64,000 nt of DNA. Source: Saccharothrix longispora. GTDB taxonomy: Bacteria; Actinomycetota; Actinomycetes; Mycobacteriales; Pseudonocardiaceae. How positions within the stretch are numbered: position 1 is the stretch's first letter; each line of letters opens with the position of its first letter. The notes beneath the pieces were generated by a model. It did no database searches and was not told the origin of the DNA. It saw nothing but the letters and a program-made list of their open reading frames with translations. The stretch lies in NCBI RefSeq assembly GCF_030852425.1, contig NZ_NSDM01000013.1, positions 124,001 to 188,000 of the forward strand. Reading direction: 5' to 3'. The position numbers and the translations under genes were made by a program. This document shows, in pieces, positions 25,851-33,569 of this stretch.

Positions 25851-27019
25851 CGGCGCTGTGGACGGCGGGCGCGGTGCTGCTCGCCGGGCTCGCCGTGGTG
25901 CTCACGCTGTGGCGGAAGTCATTGTCCCGCAACGACTTCCTCACCAACGAGCAGCGGATCACGTTCGAGACGCTGCACACGGCGTGGTCGGCCGCGCCGC
26001 CGCTGCGCGCCGGGCTCGTGCCGGAGGCGGCGAAGAAGTCGGCCAAGCACCTGCGGACGCTGCTCGGCACGCCCGCGCTGGCGCTGACCGACGAGACCGC
26101 GGTGGTCGCCTGGGAGGGGGAGGGCGAGCGCCACGCGGGCGAGGTGATGGAGCTGGCGCGGGACGTGTTCGCCACCGGTCGCACGCGGGCGTTCGACATC
26201 GCCTGCGCGACGGCGGACTGCCCGGTGCACACGGCGGTGCTGGCGCCGCTGACCGTGGAGGGCCGGGTGGTGGGCGTGCTGGCGGCCTACAGCCGGGAGG
26301 CGTCGGCGGGGCTCGTGCGGGCGACGAACGAGGTGGCGCGCTGGGCGTCGGGGCAGTTGGAGCTGGCCGAGCTGGACCGGTCGCGGACCAGGCTGGTGGA
26401 GGCGGAGGTGCGTGCGCTGCGCGCCCAGATCTCACCGCACTTCATCTACAACTCGCTGTCCGCCATCGCGTCGTACGTGCGGACCGACCCGGAGCGGGCG
26501 CGCACGCTGCTGCTGGACTTCGCCGACTTCACCCGCTACTCGTTCCGCCGGGCCGGTGACTTCACCACGCTGTCGGAGGAGCTGAAGTCGATCGACCAGT
26601 ACCTGGCCCTGGAGCGGGCGCGGTTCGGCGAGCGGCTGAAGGTGACGCTCCAGATAGCGCCCGAGGTGCTGCCGGTGACCGTGCCGTTCCTCTGCCTGCA
26701 ACCGCTGGTGGAGAACGCCGTGCGGCACGGCATGGAGGGCAAGGCCGGTCCGGGCCACATCACGATCCTCGCCGCCGACGCGGGCGAGGAGGCGCACATC
26801 ACCATCGAGGACGACGGCATCGGCATGGACCCGGAGGCGCTGCGCCGGACGTTGGCGGGGCAGGTCGGCGCGACGGCGGGGATCGGCCTGGGCAACATCG
26901 ACGAGCGGTTGAGGCGTTGCTACGGCGACGACTACGGGCTCGTGGTGGAGACGGCGCAGGGGTTGGGCACGAAGATCAGCGTGCGGGTGCCGAAGTACTC
27001 GGCGGGCGTGCACGCGTAG
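25847..27019 (+). CDS. LytS-like sensor histidine kinase
   Basis: A 390-residue kinase. One N-terminal membrane helix (about 4-22), a GAF-like sensor region (about 40-175) with VHTAVLAPLTVEGRVVGVLAAY, then the His_kinase box RAQISPHFIYNSLSAIASY with the phospho-accepting histidine near 199, and an HATPase domain with N-box PLVENAVRHGM, G1 EDDGIGMD and G2 GIGLGNI. It is the cognate kinase of the LytTR regulator four genes upstream; all four genes overlap by 4 bases. The symporter in the same operon may pass a transport signal to the kinase. Confidence 0.9.
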   Translation: MTALWTAGAVLLAGLAVVLTLWRKSLSRNDFLTNEQRITFETLHTAWSAAPPLRAGLVPEAAKKSAKHLRTLLGTPALALTDETAVVAWEGEGERHAGEVMELARDVFATGRTRAFDIACATADCPVHTAVLAPLTVEGRVVGVLAAYSREASAGLVRATNEVARWASGQLELAELDRSRTRLVEAEVRALRAQISPHFIYNSLSAIASYVRTDPERARTLLLDFADFTRYSFRRAGDFTTLSEELKSIDQYLALERARFGERLKVTLQIAPEVLPVTVPFLCLQPLVENAVRHGMEGKAGPGHITILAADAGEEAHITIEDDGIGMDPEALRRTLAGQVGATAGIGLGNIDERLRRCYGDDYGLVVETAQGLGTKISVRVPKYSAGVHA

Positions 27020-27044
27020 CGCCCCGGGCCGCTCGGGGCCGGCA

Positions 27045-27087
27045 CGGGCGGGGCGGACGTCCCGGTCCGGCGTGGGACGCCCGCCCG
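27045..27087. terminator. Terminator region after the LytS-like gene
   Basis: CGGGCGGG...CGTCCC (27045-27063) can pair with GGGACGCCCGCCCG (27074-27087) with a 5-base bulge, between convergent genes. Confidence 0.5.
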
Positions 27088-27126
27088 TCACCCGTCGTGC
27101 CCGGCCGGGGTTCCGGCCGGTGTCGC

Positions 27127-27702
27127 CTAGCCGGCCGCGCGGGCGCCGCGTCGTTCCGCGGCGTCCAGGACCAGCCCCAGCCACTCCGAGTCGTCGGACG
27201 TGCCGTCCGCGACCACCCGGCGCAGGCGCAGCCACAGGCCCGCCTCGGTCCACTCCTGGAACCGCCGGTGCACGGTCGGCACGGTCACGCCGAACGTGGC
27301 GGGCAGGTGCCGCCAGGCGCAGCCGCTGGTCAGCACGAACACGATCGCCGTGAAGATCGCCCGGTCCGACACCCGACCCCGGCCGCCGCCCTGGCGGCGG
27401 ACCTTCGCGGGTGGGATGAGCGGTTCGACCGCGGCCCACAGGCCCGGCGGCACGAGCCGCACCGCCAACTGCTCGATCACGTCGGCGTGCGGCGGGCGGG
27501 GAGGCGCTTCCGGCGCCCGGCGGACCCACGGCTCCTGCCTCTGGGCGTCGCCGCGCTGGCGGGCGCGCAGCAACATGGCCAGGGCGGCGTCGTCGGTCCT
27601 CCGGGGCGCCACCGCCGGGTGCGGGTGGTGCTGCACCTGGCGGGCGATTTCGGCGCCCACCGTTCGCCCGAACGGTTGAACAGGTCGTACGTGGTTGCTC
27701 AT
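27127..27702 (-). pseudogene. IS5-type transposase N-terminal half (DUF4096), no catalytic half
   Basis: A 191-residue open frame. Residues about 85-165 match the helix-turn-helix first half of IS5-family transposases (LIPPAKVRRQGGGRGRVSDR, TAIVFVLTSGCAWRHLP, VTVPTVHRRFQEWTEAGLW). The DDE catalytic half normally encoded by a following or frameshifted orfB is missing in every frame downstream, and no terminal inverted repeats or target duplication are seen. The first ~80 residues are an extra, Arg/Pro/His-rich extension not found in orfA proteins. Either an IS remnant or a domesticated DNA-binding protein; the long intact frame and its own promoter region leave the second open. Confidence 0.65.
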
Positions 27703-27724
27703 CAGGTCCTCCGCCCAGGACTGT

Positions 27725-27740
27725 CGTGATGCCCATCACG
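27725..27740. promoter_or_regulatory. Palindrome GTGA-N6-TCAC
   Basis: CGTGATGCCCATCACG is a perfect 16-bp palindrome 22 bases upstream of the transposase-like start. Its GTGA-N6-TCAC core matches the consensus of CRP/FNR-type sites, but a binding protein is not proven. Confidence 0.45.
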
Positions 27741-27895
27741 CTAGGAAGTCGGACGCTCACGGGTAAGGGAACGCGCGCCGAACGGGACGGACGAGCGTCA
27801 CGCGGCCCCCCGTTCCCCGCCGAACGGCGTCGCGGGAGCGACGAGCGGATGAGCGGTCACTCCCCGAGGCCGTCCGCCGGGGATACGCTCGCGGT

Positions 27896-28741
27896 GTGAC
27901 CACCCCGCCACGCCTCCTCGCGACGAGCGACCTGCACGTGACCTACCAGCAGAACCGGCAATTCGTCGAAGCGATTCGACCGCACTCCCCCGACGACTGG
28001 CTGATCGTGGCCGGTGACGTGGCGGAGAAGTTCGACGACGTCGAGTGGGCGCTCGGGGTGCTGCGCGGGCGGTTCGCCGAAGTGGTCTGGTCGCCCGGCA
28101 ACCACGAGCTGTGGACGACCAAGGACGACCCGGTGCAGTCGCGCGGCGAGGTGCGCTACAAGCAGCTGGTGGAGCTGTGCCGCGGCCTCGGCGTGCACAC
28201 CCCCGAGGACGCGTTCCCGGTGTTCGAGGGCTCGGGCGGCCCGGTGGCGGTGGCGCCCCTGTTCACGCTCTACGACTACACGTTCCGCCCGGCCGGGACG
28301 ACCGACAAGGCGTCCGCGCTGGCCGTGGCGCAGGAGGCCGGGGTCATCTGCACCGACGAGTACTTCCTGCACCCCGACCCGTACCCGAGCCGCGAGGCGT
28401 GGTGCGCGGCGCGCCTGGAGGAGACGGAACGACGGTTGTCGGCGGTGGACCCGTCGTTGCGGACGGTGCTGATCAACCACTGGCCACTCGTCCGTGATCC
28501 CACGTTCGTGCTGCGGTACCCCGAATTCGCGTTGTGGTGCGGTACCGAGAAGACCGCGGACTGGCACCTGCGGTTCCGGGCGGCGGCGGCGGTGTACGGC
28601 CACCTGCACATCCCGCGGACCATCCGCAAGGACGGCGTGCGCTTCGACGAGGTGTCGCTGGGCTACCCGCGCGAGTGGCAGCCGCGCGGCTGGACCGCGG
28701 CGCCACTGCTGGACGTGCTGCGCGAGGGGGATGCCCGGTGA
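27896..28741 (+). CDS. Calcineurin-like metallophosphoesterase
   Basis: A 281-residue two-metal phosphoesterase. All metal-binding motifs are present: ATSDLH (D-x-H) at about 9-14, IVAGDVAEK (GD), WSPGNHELW (GNHE), LINHWPL and YGHLHIPR (GHLH). These enzymes hydrolyse phosphomonoesters or diesters. It is translationally coupled (GTGA) to a phosphopantetheinyl transferase gene, a pairing that recurs in actinomycetes; one idea is 4'-phosphopantetheine removal from or turnover of carrier proteins, but this is inference. Confidence 0.85.
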   Translation: MTTPPRLLATSDLHVTYQQNRQFVEAIRPHSPDDWLIVAGDVAEKFDDVEWALGVLRGRFAEVVWSPGNHELWTTKDDPVQSRGEVRYKQLVELCRGLGVHTPEDAFPVFEGSGGPVAVAPLFTLYDYTFRPAGTTDKASALAVAQEAGVICTDEYFLHPDPYPSREAWCAARLEETERRLSAVDPSLRTVLINHWPLVRDPTFVLRYPEFALWCGTEKTADWHLRFRAAAAVYGHLHIPRTIRKDGVRFDEVSLGYPREWQPRGWTAAPLLDVLREGDAR

Positions 28742-29397
28742 TCACCGACCTGCTGCCGCCGCCGATCTCGGCGGTCGACTACTTCGGCGACCCCGACGGG
28801 GTGGTGCTGTTCCCCGAGGAGGAGGAGCACGTCGCCAAGGCCGTGGACAAGAGGCGCAAGGAGTTCGCGACCGGGCGGCACTGCGCGCGCGCCGCACTGG
28901 CGGGCCTCGGCCACGCCCCCGTGCCGCTGCTGCCCGGCCCCAAACGCGAGCCGACGTGGCCGGCGGGCGTCGTCGGCAGCATCACGCACTGCCGGGGCTA
29001 CCGGGCGGCGGCCGTGGGGCGCGTCGGCGAGGTGTGGACCATCGGCATCGACGCCGAGCCGAACGAGCCGACGCCGGAGGGCGTCCTGGAGGCCATCGCC
29101 GTGCCCGGCGAGCTGGCCAGGATGCCCGCGCTGCGCGCGGCGGGCGACGAGGTCGCCTGGGACCGGCTGCTGTTCAGCGCGAAGGAGACGGTCTACAAGG
29201 CGTGGTTCCCGCTGACGCGGGCGTGGCTGGGGTTCGAGGACGCCGAGGTGACCATCAACCCCGACGACGGCACGTTCAGCGCGCGCGTCCTCATCGACCA
29301 CCCGGTCGTGGACGGGACCACCCTGGACGGGTTCACCGGCCGGTGGCTGGCCAGGGAGGGGTTTGTGGTGACCGCGATCGCGGTACCCGCGCGCTGA
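28738..29397 (+). CDS. 4'-Phosphopantetheinyl transferase (EntD/Sfp type)
   Basis: A 219-residue enzyme that moves phosphopantetheine from CoA to the serine of carrier proteins in polyketide, peptide or siderophore synthases. Motifs: GSITHCRGYRAAAVG (N-terminal CoA contact), IGIDAEPNEP (Mg-binding I-G-x-D-x-E) and LLFSAKETVYKAWFPLT (W/F-x-x-KE-x-x-KA signature), all as in EntD-type transferases. GTG 28738 overlaps the phosphoesterase stop. No NRPS or PKS is in view, so it probably serves clusters elsewhere in the genome, including the siderophore system. Confidence 0.92.
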   Translation: MITDLLPPPISAVDYFGDPDGVVLFPEEEEHVAKAVDKRRKEFATGRHCARAALAGLGHAPVPLLPGPKREPTWPAGVVGSITHCRGYRAAAVGRVGEVWTIGIDAEPNEPTPEGVLEAIAVPGELARMPALRAAGDEVAWDRLLFSAKETVYKAWFPLTRAWLGFEDAEVTINPDDGTFSARVLIDHPVVDGTTLDGFTGRWLAREGFVVTAIAVPAR

Positions 29398-29416
29398 TCA
29401 TCGGCGAGGAGCAGAC

Positions 29417-30895
29417 ATGGGCGACGAGGTCGGGCGGCACGAGTTCACCCGCGATGACCGCACGCGGTACCGCACCAAGGTGCGGCGCTGCCTGGACGTG
29501 TTCGCCCGGATGCTCCGCGAGTCGCGGTTCGAGTTCGACCGGCCCATGACCGGGCTGGAGATCGAGCTGAACCTGGTGGACGGCGCGGGCGACCCGGCGA
29601 TGCGCAACGCGGAGGCCCTGGAGGCGATCGCCGACCCGGACTTCGTCACCGAGCTGGGCCAGTGGAACCTGGAGATCAACGTCGCGCCCCGGCAGCTCAC
29701 GGCGGGCGGGATCACCGAGTTCGAGACCGTCGTGCGCGACTCGCTCAACGAGGCCGAGCACAAGGCGTCGGCGACCGGCTCGCACATGGTGATGATCGGC
29801 ATCCTGCCGACGCTCCAGGCCAAGCACCTGGCCGTGGGCGCGCTGTCCGGCAGCCCCCGCTACGCGCTGCTCAACGAGCAGGTGCTGGCGGCGCGCGGCG
29901 AGGACCTCCACATCTCGATCGACGGCGTCGAGCGGCTCCAGATGACGGCCGACTCGATCGTGCCGGAGGGCGCGTGCACGTCGACGCAGTTCCACCTCCA
30001 GGTGTCGCCGGACTCGTTCCCGGCGTACTGGAACGCGGCGCAGGCCATCGCGGGCGTGCAGGTGGCGGTGGGCGCGAACTCGCCGTTCCTGCTGGGCAAG
30101 GAGCTGTGGCGGGAGACCCGGATCGCGCTGTTCCAGCAGGCCACGGACACCCGCAGCGACGAGCTGAAGGAGCAGGGCGTCCGGCCGAGGGTGTGGTTCG
30201 GCGAGCGGTGGATCACGTCGATCTTCGACCTGTTCGAGGAGAACGTGCGGTACTTCCCGGCGCTGCTGCCGATCTGCGACGAGGAGGACCCGGTGCAGGT
30301 GCTGGAGCGCGGCGACACGCCGTCGCTCGCCGAGCTGCGCCTGCACAACGGCACCATCTACCGCTGGAACCGGCCGGTGTACGACGTGGTGCGCGACAAG
30401 CCGCACCTGCGCGTGGAGAACCGGACGATGCCCGCCGGCCCGACGGTCGTCGACACGCTGGCCAACGCGGCGTTCTACTACGGCCTGGTGCGGATGCTGG
30501 CCGAGGAGGAGCGCCCGGTGTGGTCGCAGATGTCGTTCAGCGCGGCGGAGGAGAACTTCCTGGCGGGCGCGCGGCACGGCATCGACGCGCAGGTGTACTG
30601 GCCGGGCCTGGGCACGGTGCCGGTGGCGGAGCTGGTGCTGAGGCGCCTGCTGCCGCTGGCCCACGAGGGCCTGGCGAAGCTGAGGGTCGCGGCGGACGAC
30701 CGGGACCGGCTGCTGGGCGTGGTCGAGCAGCGGTGCCTGACCGGGGTCAACGGGGCGACGTGGCAGGCGCGGGTGTTCCACCGGCACTACGACCACACGG
30801 CGCTGGACCGGCCCGAGGCGCTGCGCCGGATGCTGCGGACCTACCGGGACCTGATGCACGCGAACGAGCCGGTGCACACGTGGCCGGTGGGCTGA
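29417..30895 (+). CDS. Glutamate-cysteine ligase family (GCS2-type) protein
   Basis: A 492-residue ATP-grasp-like carboxylate-amine ligase of the GCS2 fold. Signatures: GLEIELNLVD near residue 50 (metal/ATP glutamates), ELGQWNLEINVAP, GILPTL and a C-terminal PHLRVENRTMPAGPT that closes the active site. True GshA-type enzymes make gamma-glutamylcysteine for glutathione; mycothiol-producing actinomycetes usually lack glutathione, so another amino acid or amine may be the substrate. Start ATG follows GAGGAGCAGAC. It may be co-transcribed with the phosphoesterase and transferase genes (19-base gap). Confidence 0.78.
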   Translation: MGDEVGRHEFTRDDRTRYRTKVRRCLDVFARMLRESRFEFDRPMTGLEIELNLVDGAGDPAMRNAEALEAIADPDFVTELGQWNLEINVAPRQLTAGGITEFETVVRDSLNEAEHKASATGSHMVMIGILPTLQAKHLAVGALSGSPRYALLNEQVLAARGEDLHISIDGVERLQMTADSIVPEGACTSTQFHLQVSPDSFPAYWNAAQAIAGVQVAVGANSPFLLGKELWRETRIALFQQATDTRSDELKEQGVRPRVWFGERWITSIFDLFEENVRYFPALLPICDEEDPVQVLERGDTPSLAELRLHNGTIYRWNRPVYDVVRDKPHLRVENRTMPAGPTVVDTLANAAFYYGLVRMLAEEERPVWSQMSFSAAEENFLAGARHGIDAQVYWPGLGTVPVAELVLRRLLPLAHEGLAKLRVAADDRDRLLGVVEQRCLTGVNGATWQARVFHRHYDHTALDRPEALRRMLRTYRDLMHANEPVHTWPVG

Positions 30896-30924
30896 GGGTC
30901 CCCGGGCCCGCCGAGCGCTCCCGG

Positions 30925-30970
30925 CCCCGCGGGGCGGGTCGCGCGCGTCGGCACGGCCCGCCCCGCGGGG
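30925..30970. terminator. Bidirectional terminator between convergent genes
   Basis: CCCCGCGGGGCGGG (30925-30938) pairs with CCCGCCCCGCGGGG (30957-30970). Confidence 0.75.
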
Positions 30971-30976
30971 TGGTGG

Positions 30977-32422
30977 TCAGCTCGTCGGGAAGTCGTCCGG
31001 CGTGCGCATCCGGTCGCGGACCCAGACGCCGGCGGGCTTCAGGACGCCCGTGCCGGTGAAGTTCGACCCGGCGCAGGTGCCCTCCTTGAACACGGCTCCC
31101 GAGCGGAAGTCGTCGGAGAAGTTCCAGTTCGTCCAGCCGATCTTGTTCGCCGCCAGGAAGTCCAGGTACTTCTGGCTGTACGCGAAGTCGTTGCCGCCGT
31201 CACCCGTGTAGGTCTGGGTGCCGAACTCGGTCACGAAGATCGGCAGCCGGGCCGCCGCGCGCGACAGGGCGGCGAAGTACTCGTCCTGGTGCGAGGCGGC
31301 GTAGAAGTGGAACGTGTACATGAAGTTCGTGGCGTTGATCGGGTTCGAGACGATGTCCTGCTCGCTGCGCCCGTCGGAGATGCCCAGCGAACCCCAGCCG
31401 TGGGTGCCGACGAACACGACGCCGTCCGGGTCCTGCGCCCGGATCACCGGGATCATCTGCTCCGCGTAGGACTTGATGCCGGCCCACGAGACGTTGTTCG
31501 GCTCGTTCGCGATGTCGTAGATGATGTTCGTCTTGTTCTTGTGGCGCGAGGCGATCTCGGTGAAGAACGTGCGCGCCAGGGCGATGTTCGCGTTCGGGTC
31601 GCCGGGGTCGAGCTGGTGCCAGTCCACGAGGGCGTACAGGCCGCGCCTGGTGGCTTCCTCGATGTAGCCGTGCACCAGGTCGGTGAACCTGCGCGGGTCG
31701 GTCTCGTACCCGCCTTCCTGCACGTACATCGAGATGCGCAGGACGTCGGCGCCCCAGTCGTTCGCGAGGGCGTCGAGGGACGCGGGCTTCACGCACTGCG
31801 AGTACCACTGGATGCCGTGCGTGGACATGCCGCGCAGCTGGATCGGCTTGCCGTACTGGTTGCACAGCTTGGTGCCGCACACCCGCAGCTGCCCGTTGAC
31901 GTCGGCGGGTCGGCCGGCCTGGGCCGCGCCGGTCTCCACGTCGAGGCGGTCGAGGTTGGGGCCGCCGGCGGCGGTGGTGGCGGTGGCGCGGATGCGGTTG
32001 GCGCCCGCGGCCAGGGTCACCGGGGTCGTCCTGGTCGCCCACGTGCTCCACGCGCCGGTGGCGGCGAACGGGAGGGCGCCGGCGGCGGCCGTGCCGTTGA
32101 CGGTGATGGCCAGGGGGCGGTCGGCGGTGCTGCCGTTGGCGTACCGGAGGGTCAGGGTCGCCGGACCGGCGGTGGCGGCGGTGACGGTGAACTCGACGTA
32201 CGAGCCGGCCGCGTTGTCGTAGTTGACGAAACCGCCGCCGGTGTAGCCGGCGTGGTTGGACTCGACCAGGCCCCTGGAGATCGAGGCGTTCTCGGCCTGG
32301 TGCCGGGTGACGGCCTGCGCGACCGGCTCGGCCGCGGCGGTGGCGGCGACGAGGGCGGGCGCGGGGACTGCGAGCAGGGATGCCGCGGCGGCTGTGGCCA
32401 GCCAGCGCGTACGGGGTGCCAC
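30977..32422 (-). CDS. Secreted GH5 endoglucanase with N-terminal CBM35-like module
   Basis: A 481-residue exported cellulase. Signal peptide of about 31 residues, then a CBM35/CBM6-type beta-sandwich (about 42-165) with HQAENASIS, GGFVNYDNAAGSYVEFTV and GPNLDRLDV. The GH5 domain (about 185-470) starts with VCGTKLCNQYGKPIQLRGMS. The acid/base is the glutamate in YDIANEPN, the nucleophile that in FVTEFGTQ; both are intact. It cuts beta-1,4-glucan chains outside the cell. Start GTG 32422 follows CGAGG-type sequence; a palindrome 55 bases further upstream is likely its operator. Fits with the AA10 enzyme as part of a cellulolytic secretome. Confidence 0.92.
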   Translation of the reverse strand: MAPRTRWLATAAAASLLAVPAPALVAATAAAEPVAQAVTRHQAENASISRGLVESNHAGYTGGGFVNYDNAAGSYVEFTVTAATAGPATLTLRYANGSTADRPLAITVNGTAAAGALPFAATGAWSTWATRTTPVTLAAGANRIRATATTAAGGPNLDRLDVETGAAQAGRPADVNGQLRVCGTKLCNQYGKPIQLRGMSTHGIQWYSQCVKPASLDALANDWGADVLRISMYVQEGGYETDPRRFTDLVHGYIEEATRRGLYALVDWHQLDPGDPNANIALARTFFTEIASRHKNKTNIIYDIANEPNNVSWAGIKSYAEQMIPVIRAQDPDGVVFVGTHGWGSLGISDGRSEQDIVSNPINATNFMYTFHFYAASHQDEYFAALSRAAARLPIFVTEFGTQTYTGDGGNDFAYSQKYLDFLAANKIGWTNWNFSDDFRSGAVFKEGTCAGSNFTGTGVLKPAGVWVRDRMRTPDDFPTS

Positions 32423-32476
32423 GAGGTGCCTCCCACGGGGACGGGGACGGGGTGAGCTCGGCGGCGGCGCGTCAGT

Positions 32477-32491
32477 TAGGAAAGTTTCCTA
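32477..32491. promoter_or_regulatory. Palindrome TAGGAAAGTTTCCTA upstream of the GH5 gene
   Basis: A perfect 7-1-7 inverted repeat about 55 bases before the GH5 start, AT-rich relative to its surroundings, thus probably overlapping the promoter. Similar TTAGGAAA/TTTCCTAA sites precede sugar-utilisation genes under ROK-type regulators in actinomycetes; the regulator here is unknown. Confidence 0.6.
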
Positions 32492-32563
32492 TCTGTTGCC
32501 AGGATCACAGCACCCCCGGGAGCCGCTGTCAACACGGGCGGTCCCCCGCGGCCCTGCCCGGCG

Positions 32564-32971
32564 TCAGTAGTCGTCGCCGCCGAAGAAGGTCTCCTCCAGC
32601 CGGTCCGCCGTGCCCGCGAGCAGCGCCAACGGGTCGGTGAACTCGTGGATGTCGAGGTCCTTCAAGGGCAGCGAGTGCCGCAGCACGACGTGGTCGCCCA
32701 TGATCGCCGCGCCGCACGCGATGGTCGAGTTGCCCACCTCGGTGAGGAACGCGGACAGGTCCACCCCCGACGCGAGCCCGATCGGCGAGGCGATCTGCAC
32801 CCACTCGTGCAGCTTGTCGAGCACCTCGCGCACCAGGATGATCACCTGCGTCCGCTCGTCGTCCTCGTCGAACTGCTCGAAGTTGAACAGGATGCGGATC
32901 TCGTCCTCGTTCTCGGAGATCACGTCGTACGTGTCGTGGACGTACGCGGCTAGGTCGCCCCAAGTGGCCAT
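32564..32971 (-). CDS. YbjN / type III chaperone-like domain protein
   Basis: A 135-residue acidic protein with a chaperone-like alpha/beta fold: N-terminal helix, strands IRILFNFEQFDEDD, ERTQVIILVREV and a C-terminal pair CGAAIMGDHVVLRHSLPL with helix LALLAGTADRLEETFFG. This is the layout of YbjN/T3SC-like proteins common in actinobacteria, thought to bind partner proteins. It is adjacent to a TetR gene on the same strand by 4 bases, so they may be co-transcribed. Confidence 0.7.
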   Translation of the reverse strand: MATWGDLAAYVHDTYDVISENEDEIRILFNFEQFDEDDERTQVIILVREVLDKLHEWVQIASPIGLASGVDLSAFLTEVGNSTIACGAAIMGDHVVLRHSLPLKDLDIHEFTDPLALLAGTADRLEETFFGGDDY

Positions 32972-32975
32972 GCGG

Positions 32976-33524
32976 TCACCCTACGGGCGCGACGGCGCCC
33001 CACACCGCATCGGCGACGGGTTCCGCGCACGCGCCCAGGTCGAAGCCGTAGGCGAGGTGCCGGCGGGCGCACTCGTGGGCCGGTCCCATCACGACGGGGT
33101 CCAGCGCCCACGGCGGGTAGGGGCGCAGCGCGCCCTCCTCGGCGCGGGCGGCGAACCAGGCGGCGACCGGCTGGAACACCGACGCCTTCACGGCCGGGTC
33201 GGCGGTGAGTGGCGCGGCGTAGAGGAACCGGGCGCGGCCGGTGTCGCCGGCCACCCAGCCCAGGTAGCGGGCCACGAGTTCGCGCACGGCCCGTTCCGGC
33301 TCGTCGTGCTCCAGGGCGGGCAGCAGGGTGGTCACGCAGTGCTCGAAGCTCTCCCGGTACAGCACCGCGAACAGGCCCGACCGGCTGCCGAAGTGGTGGT
33401 AGACGCTGCCGTTGGACACGCCCGAGCGGGCGGTCAGCGCGCTGATCGTGACGGCGTCCAACCCGCCCTCGGCGACCAGTTCGAGCGCCGCGTCGAGCAC
33501 GGCCCGCCGACTGGTCGTCCTCAC
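32976..33524 (-). CDS. TetR-family repressor
   Basis: A 182-residue regulator. N-terminal HTH at about 6-50: AVLDAALELVAEGG, VTISALTARSGVSNGSVYHHFGSRSGLF, with the typical YHHF-x-S-x-x-x-LF pattern. The C-terminal ligand domain is helical. Divergent from a FadD-type acyl-CoA synthetase with 45 bases between, and a 12-bp palindrome in the gap, so control of the FadD gene by acyl-CoA or fatty acid is likely. Confidence 0.88.
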   Translation of the reverse strand: MRTTSRRAVLDAALELVAEGGLDAVTISALTARSGVSNGSVYHHFGSRSGLFAVLYRESFEHCVTTLLPALEHDEPERAVRELVARYLGWVAGDTGRARFLYAAPLTADPAVKASVFQPVAAWFAARAEEGALRPYPPWALDPVVMGPAHECARRHLAYGFDLGACAEPVADAVWGAVAPVG

Positions 33525-33538
33525 GAGGGCTAGAGTAC

Positions 33539-33550
33539 CGCTCTAGAGCG
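33539..33550. promoter_or_regulatory. TetR operator candidate CGCTCTAGAGCG
   Basis: Perfect 12-bp palindrome in the tetR-fadD intergenic gap, flanked by further GAG/CTC half-repeats (GAGTAC at 33532, GCTCCAGAG at 33553). Confidence 0.6.
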
Positions 33551-33569
33551 TCGCTCCAGAGGAGGCACC

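Noticed and set aside
27020-27895. Complete insertion sequence
   Set aside because: No terminal inverted repeats, target duplication or DDE half could be found around the transposase-like frame.
33530-33560. XbaI-like CTAGAG sites as an IS target
   Set aside because: They form part of a TetR-type palindrome in a divergent promoter; nothing mobile lies nearby.
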